From an uncultured Clostridia bacterium (GTDB taxonomy: Bacteria > Bacillota > Clostridia > Oscillospirales > Ruminococcaceae): a stretch of DNA of 64,000 bases. The stretch is from contig CANQLR010000006.1 of NCBI GenBank assembly GCA_947624745.1, forward strand, positions 1 through 64,000. The letters are read 5' to 3'. The translations under genes and the position numbers were made by a program. Shown one piece after another: positions 41,903-49,990 of this stretch. Position 1 is the stretch's first letter, and each line of letters starts with the position of its first letter. Under the pieces are notes generated by a model. The model did not search any database. It was not told the DNA's origin and was given only the letters and a program-made list of their open reading frames with translations.

Positions 41903-42060
41903 CGTCGCCGAAAGTGACTCCTTATAATTCTGACTTCTGACTTCTCATTTCTGCTATCTGACAGGGCGAAGCCCGTGTGCGCACCCTGTGCGCACCGCTC
42001 ACCGCGCATGCTCGGTGAGCATAGCGGCAGCTCCGCTGCCGCCCGAGCTTCGCCACAACC
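41903..42060. repeat. octamer-plus-hairpin element and further GC hairpins
   Basis: Read leftward, 41968-41903 gives GTCAGAAGTCAGAATTATAA then GGAGTCACTTTCGGCGAC, matching the elements at 43350 and 48493. To its right are GGGC-GAA-GCCC, GGTGCGCA-like and GGCAGC-TCC-GCTGCC stems up to the NUDIX gene end. Confidence 0.65.
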
Positions 42061-42078
42061 TTACCTTTTCTGCAACCC

Positions 42079-42657
42079 CTACTTTCCCTCTCTGCTCTTT
42101 AAAACCTCCCGCGCCTTCATGATCGCAAGCTGCGTCTTGGCGTCGGGGATCTCGTCGCGCAGGACCATGGCGTAAGCCTCATCAAACGGCAGTTTTACGA
42201 CATCTATGAACTCCTCCGGGTCGAGGCTCTGCCCTCCGGAAAAGCTTAGCTCCTCGGCAAGATACATCCAGATCGTCTCGGTGTCATACGCGACGGTGGG
42301 GTAGAGCTTTCCGAGCGGAGTGACATTTTTTGCAACCGCGCCGATCTCCTCGCCGAGCTCGCGCAGGCCGCACTCGAGAGGCTCCTCGCCGGGCTCCTTT
42401 TTGCCCGCGGGGACCTCCAGCAGCACCCTGCCGAACGGATAGCGGAACTGCTTAACCATGTAAATATTTCCATCACCGTCGAGCGGCAGCACGCAGACCC
42501 CGCCCGGGTGCTTTATTACCTCGCGAACGGCCTCGGTGCCGTCCTCCAAAATAACTTTATCACGATACAGCTTTACCACTATACCGTCAAAAATTTGCTC
42601 GCCCGAAATTTTCTTCTCATCAAGATGCGAACAGTCCAAAAAATCACCCCGTTTCAC
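42079..42657 (-). CDS. NUDIX hydrolase, ADP-ribose pyrophosphatase type
   Basis: 192 residues. Complete Nudix box GKKEPGEEPLECGLRELGEE then IGA (G-x5-E-x7-RE-x2-EE-x-G). The flanking pattern (VIKHPGGVCVLPLDGDGNIY; VKQFRYPFGRVLLEVPAG) and length match ADP-ribose pyrophosphatases (NudF-like), which hydrolyse ADP-ribose to AMP and ribose-5-phosphate. The start overlaps the lexA stop by four bases, so it is translationally coupled to lexA and under SOS-type control. Confidence 0.92.
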   Translation of the reverse strand: MKRGDFLDCSHLDEKKISGEQIFDGIVVKLYRDKVILEDGTEAVREVIKHPGGVCVLPLDGDGNIYMVKQFRYPFGRVLLEVPAGKKEPGEEPLECGLRELGEEIGAVAKNVTPLGKLYPTVAYDTETIWMYLAEELSFSGGQSLDPEEFIDVVKLPFDEAYAMVLRDEIPDAKTQLAIMKAREVLKSREGK

Positions 42658-43247
42658 TCGTCAAGATAGCGAATCACGCCGATCACGCGGCCCAAAACAG
42701 TGACCTCGCGGAGGATTATCGGCGGCATGGCGTCGTTTTCGGGCTGAAGCCGGAAGCGGCCGTTTTCCTTGAAAAACCGCTTGACGGTGGCCTCGCCCTC
42801 GGCAGTCATCGCGACGACGATCTCGCCGTTCTGGGCGACCTGCGTCTGCTCGACGATGACGGTGTCACCGTCTAAAATTGCGGCGTTGATCATCGACTCG
42901 CCCCTCACCCGAAGCGCGAAAAGCTTGCCGTCGTAGTGCTTTTTCGGGTGGAAGCCGAGGTAGCCCTCGATGTTTTCGATCGCGGTGATCGGCTGCCCGG
43001 CGGTCACTGTGCCGATGAGCGGAACGCGCACGCTGTCGCTCCCCGCCATTTTTATCGCGCGGTTGAGGTTCGAGCCCTGTTTTTCGAGGAGTCCTTCGTC
43101 GCAGAGCTTTTGAATGTAGCGGTGGGCGGTCGATGTCGACGCGAAGCCGAGCTCGGCGCAAATCTCGCGGACCGTCGGCGCGAACCCCTCGTCCAGCCGC
43201 CGGCGTATGTAGTCGTAGACCTTGCGGTCTTTCTCTGTCAGTGCCAT
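42654..43247 (-). CDS. lexA: LexA repressor
   Basis: 197 residues. Winged-helix N-domain (PTVREICAELGFASTSTAHR), self-cleavage site Ala83-Gly84 (TVTAGQPI), catalytic Ser118 (VRGESMI) and Lys156 (ATVKRFF), so RecA-stimulated autoproteolysis should work. It represses DNA-damage genes. An SOS-box-like site lies between promoter and start, indicating autoregulation. GGAGGAC precedes the ATG. The NUDIX gene is its operon partner. Confidence 0.96.
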   Translation of the reverse strand: MALTEKDRKVYDYIRRRLDEGFAPTVREICAELGFASTSTAHRYIQKLCDEGLLEKQGSNLNRAIKMAGSDSVRVPLIGTVTAGQPITAIENIEGYLGFHPKKHYDGKLFALRVRGESMINAAILDGDTVIVEQTQVAQNGEIVVAMTAEGEATVKRFFKENGRFRLQPENDAMPPIILREVTVLGRVIGVIRYLDE

Positions 43248-43261
43248 AATGTCCTCCTTCG

Positions 43262-43311
43262 CGAAACATTAGTTCTGATTTAATTGTAGCACATTTTGAG
43301 AAGATTGTCAA
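43262..43311 (-). promoter_or_regulatory. lexA promoter with SOS box
   Basis: Leftward TTGACA (complement of 43306-43311), 17-bp spacer ending in TGC, TACAAT (complement of 43283-43288). Downstream, CAGAACTAATGTTTC (complement of 43262-43276) fits the Gram-positive LexA box GAAC-N4-GTTC with one mismatch. Confidence 0.8.
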
Positions 43312-43349
43312 GGGGTGGGAGGAGCAATGATGCGGCCTAAAAGGCTACA

Positions 43350-43410
43350 TCAAGAAGATAGAAGTTAGAAATTAGATGTTAGAGTTTCAAGGTGCCGCCT
43401 ACGGCAACAT
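43350..43410 (+). repeat. octamer-plus-hairpin element
   Basis: CAAGAAGATAGAAGTTAGAA then ATTAGATGTTAGAG, followed by AAGG and hairpin TGCCG-CCTA-CGGCA (43393-43406). Same layout as 48493-48552, with different stem bases. Confidence 0.65.
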
Positions 43411-43474
43411 ATCTAAATATTTCTAATAATGTGTGCGGAATTGACACTCCCGGATAGCAAGAATTGCCATCTTT

Positions 43475-43680
43475 AGCAATATTATAATAGTTCTTTGCCT
43501 ATGATTCGCCGAAATTAGCCACCTCCAACTTAATGCATTTCACTTAAAAGCGGCAATTCGGCACTCACATGGTTTGATAAGCTATTTTTTGCAGCATTAT
43601 AATACTTCTTTGGCTATGATTTGTCGTAATTAGCCACCCTCTACTCACTGCATTTCACTTACATGCAGCAATTCTGCGCC
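43475..43680 (+). repeat. 88-bp direct repeat, two diverged copies
   Basis: 43475-43562 and 43593-43680 share ATTATAATA-TTCTTTG-CTATGATT, a central AATTAGCCACC segment, and GCATTTCACTTA then GCAATTC. The copies are separated by 30 bases. No ORF; both contain a TATAAT-like core. Confidence 0.75.
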
Positions 43681-43759
43681 AATGGGAGAGTCTCAAACGG
43701 GAGGGGGATAGTGGGAGCGAGCGGGCAGAGCTTGTTGGTTCAGTGAGGGAGTGAGGTAG

Positions 43760-44150
43760 AAGGAGAGACTTAGGGCGAAGCCCCAACGCCCACGAAGCGG
43801 GCGTTGTCCGCCGCTCGTAGGTTTTTGTGCCATCCTTATAAATAGCAGAAAATTCGGCATTTTGCAAGCCTTCAAAATTTGGCGAGCGGCGGGAATCGCA
43901 CCCGAATGGGCGCGATTAGGGCTTCGCCCCTGCTCCCTACTCTTTACCCAACTTTGATATAGCCCAGCCTTGCGCATAAGGTATTCGCTTCGCTCATGCT
44001 ATTTTAAGCCCCCACCCCTGCCCCTCCCCGGTGGGGAGGGGTCGCCCGTCGAACGTTACTGAAAATCTACAAGTTTGAGCAGAACCCGGGCGAACCGGCA
44101 TAAGGTATTCGCTCGCCAGCTCGCTCATGCTATTTAAGCCCCACCCCCTC
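43760..44150. repeat. long non-coding repeat with hairpins, inverted relative to 11521-11830
   Basis: Includes GGGC-GAA-GCCC, CAACGCCC-acgaa-GGGCGTTG, ATCGCGCCCATTCGGGTGCGAT (here on the opposite strand) and CCCCTCCCC-ggt-GGGGAGGGG. GGTATTCGCT...CTCATGCTATTTTAAGCC occurs twice (43974-44012 and 44099-44147) and once more inverted at 11521-11568. Confidence 0.75.
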
Positions 44151-44191
44151 CAAGCTTGGAGCAAAATTGCAACTATGTAGAGCCCCACTTC

Positions 44192-45511
44192 TCAGTCCTC
44201 ACCCTCCCCCATAACGATTCTCCCCTCCCCGCCGTCGAGCGGGACCACCGCGAAGCACCTGTCGTCGCACATCTGAAGTATCACGTTTTCGCTGTCGACG
44301 CCGCAGAGGGCAATTCCGGCGTAGCCGTAGGTCTCGATCACCTGCTCGGTCAGGCCGGCGAAATCGAGCTCGGTGACGTTTCCGTCGAAATCGGTGACAT
44401 ACACCTTTCCCGCGTTGCCGTCGAGGCTCAAGACCTTGCCGTTTATGACCCTGCCGGAGCCCGCTTTGATCTCAAACATCTTTTTCGGCTTGCCGCGGTC
44501 GATGTCGAGCCTCATCAGCGAGCATTTTTCGGTCCCGGGGTCGGTCTCGGTGTAATAAAGATTCTCCGAGCCGTCGAGCCACCAGCCGCTGACGTCGTAT
44601 TCGTCGGTGATATAAATGCGCTTGCCGTTTCCTGTCTTGAGGTCGATCTTATAGACCTCGAAACGCCGGAACGAGCCGTCGTCTTTAGAACTCCACAGCA
44701 TTATATAGAGGTCGTTCGCGTAAAATTGCGAGGTGTAGGTGTACTGTCTGCTGATCTCGTAGTTAAATGAGAAAATTTTCCTGCTCTCGCCGTTTTCCGA
44801 GAGCTCCTCCGCCCAGACGTTGAGCGTGTACGCCTCGTCGGGGTCGTTTTGGCGAGATGTCATGGTTTCGGGGTCAAAGATCATCTCCGGCTCGCGCACG
44901 CCGATGAAGTACATATATCCCCTGTGCGCGCGGATATATTTGTTGTACTGAGTGTCCAAGAACACGTCCCCCGGGACGCTCCTCACAGTCCTGATGTCGC
45001 TTCCGTCGAGGGCAGACGACATGATATTCACCGTTTCAAAGACCTCCGAGATGTCCGCGCCCTTCTGCCTCGCGGTCCAGTAAAGCCTTCCGTCATAGAC
45101 CGAAAGCCCCGTAAATTCAGGCCGGTTGAGCGCAGGGCATACCGAGCTGTCGGTGTGATCGCACCCCGGAACGTCGCAGATGTTGTATGCGTCGCCGCCG
45201 CCGTTTCCCAAAAGCCTGAACCCGGTTTTGGTCATTATCATGCCGAAATAGTGCCCCTCGCCGTCGCTCGTTATCATCTTGTCCTGGACCATATAGCTCG
45301 GGTCGACGTCGTAGTCCGAAAGATAGTCCTTCGTATCGAAAAGCGCCCACCCCGCCGCCATCAGGCCGATCGCGCAAAGGCATGCCGCAGCTGCGATAAC
45401 GACCCTTCTGACGTTTGTTTTGACTTCCATAGATACCTCCTGTTCCGCGGCTTCAAGGATATACCTGTCGTCAATTTCGTTAAGCATTTTTGCTATCCTC
45501 GGTATATTCAT
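44192..45511 (-). CDS. membrane-anchored anti-sigma-like protein with beta-propeller-type exterior
   Basis: 439 residues. A short cytoplasmic N-terminus (MNIPRIAKMLNEIDDRYILE, about 35 residues), one membrane helix (VVIAAAACLCAIGLMAAGWA), then an extracellular region rich in repeated strand patterns (GLSVYDGRLYWTARQKG; SENLYYTETDPGTEKCSLMR; KVYVTDFDGNVTELD) resembling propeller blades. DVPGCDHTDSSVCPALNRP is a Cys-bearing loop common in such clostridial proteins. The start overlaps the sigma-factor stop (ATGA), so it is probably the cognate anti-sigma factor. The signal is unknown. Confidence 0.75.
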   Translation of the reverse strand: MNIPRIAKMLNEIDDRYILEAAEQEVSMEVKTNVRRVVIAAAACLCAIGLMAAGWALFDTKDYLSDYDVDPSYMVQDKMITSDGEGHYFGMIMTKTGFRLLGNGGGDAYNICDVPGCDHTDSSVCPALNRPEFTGLSVYDGRLYWTARQKGADISEVFETVNIMSSALDGSDIRTVRSVPGDVFLDTQYNKYIRAHRGYMYFIGVREPEMIFDPETMTSRQNDPDEAYTLNVWAEELSENGESRKIFSFNYEISRQYTYTSQFYANDLYIMLWSSKDDGSFRRFEVYKIDLKTGNGKRIYITDEYDVSGWWLDGSENLYYTETDPGTEKCSLMRLDIDRGKPKKMFEIKAGSGRVINGKVLSLDGNAGKVYVTDFDGNVTELDFAGLTEQVIETYGYAGIALCGVDSENVILQMCDDRCFAVVPLDGGEGRIVMGEGED

Positions 45512-46068
45512 AAAACCACTCCTTCCTCTTTCATGCGTTTTGCGAGCCTCTCCCGGGAGGCGCGAAGGCTCGACTTGACCTTGGACTCGCTGAAACCGTA
45601 CCGCCGGGCTATCTCCGCGACGCTGTCGAAAAACCAGTATCTGCGGAGAAAAATTTTTCTCGCGTCGCTGCCGAGCTCCCCCAAAAACGAATCAAGGATC
45701 TCGCGGATCTCCGCCTCCGAGCCGTCGGGGGCGCTTTTGTCCGGCAAAATATCCTCGAGCTCGCTTAAAGAGATCTCGGCGCCGCTTCCGCGCTTTTTCG
45801 CCTTTTTCTTTCGCAGAAGCATCAGCGCATCGGTCCTCGCGATCTTAAGGGCATACGCTTTGAGCGACCTCGGCCGCACCGGCGGAATGCTGCTCCAGAG
45901 CTTGAAATACACGTCCGAAAGGCACTCCTCGCAGTCCTGCTCGCTTCGTAGGATCCCGAAAACAAGCCCCTTCAGAAGCCCGCCAAACCGCCGCGAGGTC
46001 TCCTCTAAAGCCCTTTCGTCCCGCGAAAAGTACAGCTCGATCAATTCATTTTCATCCACGGTCATCAC
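45508..46068 (-). CDS. ECF-type RNA polymerase sigma factor
   Basis: 186 residues. Region 2 is ALEETSRRFGGLLKGLVFGI with RSEQDCEECLSDVYFKLWSS and AYALKIARTDALMLLRKKKA; region 4 is SDARKIFLRRYWFFDSVAEI with ARRYGFSESKVKSSLRASRE. A charged linker joins them. The second Met (MTVDEN) may be the real start. It is the first gene of a two-gene operon with the propeller-type membrane protein, the usual sigma/anti-sigma order. Confidence 0.9.
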   Translation of the reverse strand: MMTVDENELIELYFSRDERALEETSRRFGGLLKGLVFGILRSEQDCEECLSDVYFKLWSSIPPVRPRSLKAYALKIARTDALMLLRKKKAKKRGSGAEISLSELEDILPDKSAPDGSEAEIREILDSFLGELGSDARKIFLRRYWFFDSVAEIARRYGFSESKVKSSLRASRERLAKRMKEEGVVL

Positions 46069-46627
46069 CCGCTTTCAAATCAGAACGTTCTATCAATTAA
46101 GATGCAAAAATGAGTGGGGAGGTTGCGGGGGAGGAGTTTCAAAATGCGAGTAAGCAGAATCATGGGGGATGCTAAAAAGGTTTTACCCAGCTTTTCCTCA
46201 AAAAGCGGGCGAGAGTCCAGAGGCGAGTAGCCTCTGGTCGCGCTCCGCAGAGCGCGAAATACTCAAGCGCCAGCGAGCGCAGGATGGGGAGGAGCAATCA
46301 GCCCGGTGGGCTGTTGCGACGTGGGGAGACCACCGTAAGGGGTCTCCCCGTTTGCCGAGCGACGAGCGAGGCAAACTAAAGCCCATAACTACAACTAAAT
46401 AAACCAGTTGCGCACAGAACCGGAGCGACCTCTCCTATTTGCCGAGCGGCGAGCGAGGCAAAGAGAAGGTCGAGATTACATATAAGGTAGACGGTTGCGC
46501 AGAAGGTTGGGGTTACTATCCTTATTTGGCGAGCGGGGAGCGGGGCAAACTTTTCGCCAAAGTATGGTTAAACAACTTGGGGGGATTGGTGTTGCCCCCT
46601 CGGAGCTTCGCCCTCCCCCTCCCCAAC
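46069..46627. repeat. long spacer of hairpins, including three TTTGCC...GGCAAA units
   Basis: No gene. CCAGAGGC-gagta-GCCTCTGG, GCGCTC-cgca-GAGCGC, GGGGAGACC-n9-GGTCTCCCC (46323-46349), then TTTGCC-GAGCGACGAGCGA-GGCAAA (46351-46375), the same with one change at 46438-46462, and TTTGGC-...-GGCAAA at 46525-46548. The sigma-factor promoter must lie near 46080-46110 but is not clear. Confidence 0.7.
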
Positions 46628-46651
46628 AAAAAAGAGCCCCCGGCTCTTTTT
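46628..46651. terminator. bidirectional terminator
   Basis: AAAAAAGAGCC-CCC-GGCTCTTTTT, ending the leftward asnA-thioesterase unit. Confidence 0.85.
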
Positions 46652-47369
46652 ATCCCATCCTCACCACCGCCCTGACCTCCCCCTCGTCCTCCGAGAGAAA
46701 CGCCGCGGTGACCGCTTCCCCGTCCCTCGCCACGCTGATGACCCCCTTCTCCCCGAGCCCGAACGCCTTCCGATAGGTGATCTCGAAGCTGTCCGGCTCG
46801 GCGGGGCTGCCGCTAATGCCGCTCTCGTAGACCGCCTCCGCCGCAAGGTCGAGATACCTAACGTTATTCATGTGCATGTTCGCGTCGATGAGGTTCCGCC
46901 CGACCATGAACGGCATTTTAAAGCCTCCCTCGGGGGCGTTTTTCAGCTTCGTGAGCCACATTTCGCCGAAATTCGTCCGCTCCGGCTCGCTCTCGTAGCG
47001 CTCGAAAAGCGCCTCGTCCATTCTTTCGAGCTTTCCGGTCGAGACGTTGAACCTCGCCCAATTCGACAGCGCCGTGACAAGCGTTTCGCCGTCGAGGGTG
47101 ATCTCGAACTCGCGCGACGCCGCGACCCCCTTCATGCCGCGGCTCCATGTGCCGACCTCGACGTGCCTGCCGTAGACGGGTCGTTTAATTACATTAACTT
47201 TGTATGCGGTCAAAAACCACCTTCCGGGCGAGTCGTAAAAGCCGTCGCCGACCGATTCGCCCTGTAAGCAGCAGGCGTTTTCAAAAAGCTTTAAAATTGC
47301 GGAATTAAGTATCCCCATGTCGGAGGAAACGTCCGAAAATCCGACATAAAATTTCTCTCTGTATACCAT
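46650..47369 (-). CDS. acyl-ACP thioesterase (FatA-like double hotdog)
   Basis: 239 residues. The N-terminal hotdog has WFLTAYKVNVIKRPVYGRHV with EVGTWSRGMKG; the second has the catalytic-type DANMHMNNVRYLDLA motif (Asn and His conserved). It releases free fatty acids from acyl carrier protein in the cytoplasm. The frame starts just upstream of the asnA stop region (gap 13 bases), so it is probably co-transcribed with asnA; a functional link is not obvious. Confidence 0.88.
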   Translation of the reverse strand: MVYREKFYVGFSDVSSDMGILNSAILKLFENACCLQGESVGDGFYDSPGRWFLTAYKVNVIKRPVYGRHVEVGTWSRGMKGVAASREFEITLDGETLVTALSNWARFNVSTGKLERMDEALFERYESEPERTNFGEMWLTKLKNAPEGGFKMPFMVGRNLIDANMHMNNVRYLDLAAEAVYESGISGSPAEPDSFEITYRKAFGLGEKGVISVARDGEAVTAAFLSEDEGEVRAVVRMG

Positions 47370-47382
47370 GTCAGACCCTTTT

Positions 47383-48390
47383 TTACAGAAGCGGTATCCC
47401 CGCCTCGGCGCACGCCTTAAGCGTATCGCTGTCCCAGACCGAAACCTGCACCTCGCCGATGTGCGCCTTCCCCAAAAGCAGCATGCACAGCCGCGACTGC
47501 CCGATGCCGCCGCCGATGGTCAGCGGAAGCTCGCCCGCAAGGAGCCTTTTGTGGAATTCGAGCCCCTGCCGCCACTCGCACCCGGCCTTTTTGAGCTGCT
47601 CCTTAAGCGAATCCGCGTCGACTCTAATTCCCATCGAGCTCAGCTCAAACGCGCAGCCGAGGATCGGGTCCCACATCAGAAGGTCGCCGTTCAGGCTCCA
47701 GTCGTCATAGTCCGGGGCTCTGCCGTCGTGCTTTTCGCCCGATTTAAGCGTATCTCCGATGCCGATGATAAACGCGGTCCTGTGCTCCTTAAGATAGAGA
47801 TTTTCCCTCTCCTTCGGCGTTTTTCCGGGATACATATCCTCCAGCTCCTGCGCCGTCACAAAGCTGACCTCGCGCTCTAAGCTCACCGAAACGTTCGGGT
47901 AGATCTTCGCGACGGTGTCCGAGGTGTCGCAGACCGCTCCCGCGATCTTCCTGACGGTGTCCTTGAGGTAGTCAAGGCTGCGGTCCTTTCGGGTGATTAT
48001 CTTCTCCCAGTCCCACTGGTCGACGTAGACCGAATGGAGGTTGTCGAGCTCCTCGTCGCGGCGTATCGCGTTCATGTCGGTGTAGATGCCCTCGCCCTCG
48101 TGGAAGCCGTATTCCTTGAGCGCGAGCCGCTTCCATTTTGCGAGAGAATGGACCACCTCGGCGCTCTCGCCGGTCTCCGAGATGTCGAACTTCACCGGCC
48201 TTTCAACGCCGTTGAGGTCGTCGTTGAGCCCTCTTCCGCCGTCTACAAAAAGCGGCGCGGACGCGCGTTTCAGGTTGAGCGCGCGGCAAAGGTTGAGCTC
48301 AAACGTGTGCTTTATAAGCCCGATGGCGGTCTGCGTTTCATAGGCCCCGAGCCTTGGCGCATACCCCTCGGGAATTACTGTTTTTGACAT
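47383..48390 (-). CDS. asnA: aspartate-ammonia ligase (asparagine synthetase A)
   Basis: 335 residues from MSKTVIPEGYAPRLGAYETQ; GGCAGGAGGAG stands before this ATG, so a 6-residue upstream extension is unlikely. Class II aminoacyl-tRNA-synthetase-like fold: FVDGGRGLNDDLNGVERPVK, SLAKWKRLALKEYGF, DQWDWEKII, and the C-terminal GGGIGQSRLCMLLLGKAHIG ATP-site motif. It makes asparagine from aspartate, ATP and ammonia. Confidence 0.96.
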   Translation of the reverse strand: MSKTVIPEGYAPRLGAYETQTAIGLIKHTFELNLCRALNLKRASAPLFVDGGRGLNDDLNGVERPVKFDISETGESAEVVHSLAKWKRLALKEYGFHEGEGIYTDMNAIRRDEELDNLHSVYVDQWDWEKIITRKDRSLDYLKDTVRKIAGAVCDTSDTVAKIYPNVSVSLEREVSFVTAQELEDMYPGKTPKERENLYLKEHRTAFIIGIGDTLKSGEKHDGRAPDYDDWSLNGDLLMWDPILGCAFELSSMGIRVDADSLKEQLKKAGCEWRQGLEFHKRLLAGELPLTIGGGIGQSRLCMLLLGKAHIGEVQVSVWDSDTLKACAEAGIPLL

Positions 48391-48426
48391 ATCTTCTCCT
48401 CCTGCCAATTTAATGCGTTAAAATGT

Positions 48427-48455
48427 ATTATAACATATTTGAGGGGAAAAGTCAA
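48427..48455 (-). promoter_or_regulatory. asnA promoter
   Basis: Leftward TTGACT (complement of 48450-48455), 17-bp spacer ending in TGT, TATAAT (complement of 48427-48432), 37 bases before the asnA ATG. Confidence 0.85.
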
Positions 48456-48492
48456 TATAAATCGCCCTTTAGATGCAGTCGAAGCGGCCGCA

Positions 48493-48552
48493 TCAAGAAG
48501 ACAGAGGTCAGAAGTCGGAAATCAGAATTACAAGGTGTCACCCTTGGTGACA
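48493..48552 (+). repeat. octamer-plus-hairpin element
   Basis: ATCAAGAAGACAGAGGTCAG then AAGTCGGAAATCAGAATTAC, followed by AAGG and TGTCACC-CTT-GGTGACA (48536-48552, perfect). Compare 43350-43410 and 41968-41903. Confidence 0.7.
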
Positions 48553-48586
48553 AAATTATATACTGCGGGTCCTTTGTGCGAGCCGA

Positions 48587-48733
48587 ACGCCCCAAGCCTT
48601 TTTGGGGGAAAATACAGTCCTCCCAACCCCGGTTTATTTTTTCAACGGGGAACAGCCCGCACCGTTATCAACTTCCCCGCACGGCGAGGAACAGTCCAAG
48701 GAGGCGATAGAAAAGCTCAAAGCGAAATTATAA
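48587..48733 (+). pseudogene. possible C-terminal coding relic, unknown
   Basis: An open stretch ends EEQSKEAIEKLKAKL before TAA at 48731-48733, preceded by VYFFNGEQPAPLSTSPHG. The amphipathic charged end looks coding, but there is no start, no ribosome site and no recognised family. Confidence 0.25.
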
Positions 48734-48835
48734 GTCCAAAGTCCTTATATCAACTTGCCCTCTGTCATCTCATACTTACCTTTCCGCGTCTAAAGTCTCC
48801 CCCTCCGATTTCACCAATATTTCACCTTATCCCCA

Positions 48836-48864
48836 TTGACAATGCACATCTAATATGCTATATT
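48836..48864 (+). promoter_or_regulatory. degV promoter
   Basis: TTGACA (48836-48841), 17-bp spacer ending in TGC, TATATT (48859-48864). The transcript would have a leader of about 195 bases, of which 48958-49048 is strongly C/T-rich with repeated ATTCCC-like units. Confidence 0.75.
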
Positions 48865-49067
48865 AGATGATGTAATATAAAAGTCCGCGACATCTGATAT
48901 TTCTATATAATTACAGATAATTCCACATGATTCCGCAAAACTCAGCGCATTTTTCCGCGTTCCGAATTTCCCCGTTCCTCCCCGTTTCCCATTCCCGCTT
49001 CCCCTTCTTCATTCCCCGCTATTCATTCCACCTTCCCCATTCCGGCATTCTGAAAGGAGAGCTGCTT

Positions 49068-49925
49068 ATGCCGTACCGCATATTTGTCGAATCGTCGGCC
49101 GATTTTACGCCGAAAATGCTTCGGGCCTACGGGCTCGACCTCGTCCCGCTGAAGCTTATCCGAAACGGGGTCTCGATGACCAACGAGGAAATGGACCCGA
49201 AATTGTTCTACGATTTAGAGCGCAAGGGCGAGGTGATGACCACCGCCGCCGCCAACCCGCAGGACTACGCCGAGGCGTTCGAGCCGTGGCTCCAAAAGGG
49301 TAACGACATACTGCTTTTGGGCTTCACGTCGGGGCTCAGCTCGTCGGTGAACAACGCCGAGACCGCAGCGGTCGATCTTCGCGAGAAATATCCCGACCGG
49401 AAGATCTACATCGTCGACACCAAGTGCGCGAACTACGGGCAGGGGCTTCTGGCCGACCTCGTGACCCGGAAAAAGGCCGCCGGCGCGACCATCGACGAGG
49501 CGAAGGCATACGCCGAAAAGGTCATGCTGAAGGTGTACCACGCGTTCACGGTTGCCGACCTCATGTATTTAAAGCGCGGGGGGAGGATCTCCGCAGCGAC
49601 GGCCATCGCGGGCTCGGTTTTGGGGATAAGGCCGATACTCTACGTCCGGGACGACGGCAAAATTTACGTCGCGGGAAAGGCGAGGGGAAAGAGCGGCTCG
49701 ACCAAGGCGCTGTTCGACCTGTTTGAAAAGCACGCCGTCAACCCCAAGGCGCAGACCGTTTACATCTCGCACGCGGACTGCCCCGAGGAGGCCGAAAAGC
49801 TCGCCGCGATGCTTAAGGGAAAGGTCAGAAACGTCATCATTGGATACATCGGGCCGGTGTTCGGCTGCCACTGCGGGCCCGAGGCTTTGAGCATGTATTT
49901 CATCTGCGACGAAAGAGAGCCGTAA
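49068..49925 (+). CDS. DegV-family fatty-acid-binding protein
   Basis: 285 residues from MPYRIFVESSADFTPKMLRA; GAAAGGAGAG precedes the ATG. DegV landmarks: SSADFT near the start, FTSGLSSSVNNAETAAVDLR, LMYLKRGGRISAATAIAGSV and IGPVFGCHCGPEALSMYF at the end. Such proteins bind a fatty acid (FakB role) and present it to a FakA kinase; no kinase gene is nearby. Which fatty acid is bound is not predictable here. Confidence 0.92.
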   Translation: MPYRIFVESSADFTPKMLRAYGLDLVPLKLIRNGVSMTNEEMDPKLFYDLERKGEVMTTAAANPQDYAEAFEPWLQKGNDILLLGFTSGLSSSVNNAETAAVDLREKYPDRKIYIVDTKCANYGQGLLADLVTRKKAAGATIDEAKAYAEKVMLKVYHAFTVADLMYLKRGGRISAATAIAGSVLGIRPILYVRDDGKIYVAGKARGKSGSTKALFDLFEKHAVNPKAQTVYISHADCPEEAEKLAAMLKGKVRNVIIGYIGPVFGCHCGPEALSMYFICDEREP

Positions 49926-49958
49926 AAAACTTTGATTTCGGCGAAACCTTTTTAAATC

Positions 49959-49990
49959 AAAAAGCGTCTACATAAATAGGCGCTTTTTTT
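49959..49990 (+). terminator. rho-independent terminator
   Basis: AAAAAGCGTCTA and the facing AGGCGCTTTTTTT form a stem with loop CATAAAT. Confidence 0.85.

Noticed and set aside
43870-43905. tRNA-like GGGAATCGCACCC segment
   Set aside because: No acceptor or anticodon arms can be formed around it; it is part of the repeat element.
46650-47369. Fusion or overlap of asnA with the thioesterase
   Set aside because: The two frames are separated by 13 bases with proper stop and start; it is an ordinary operon junction.
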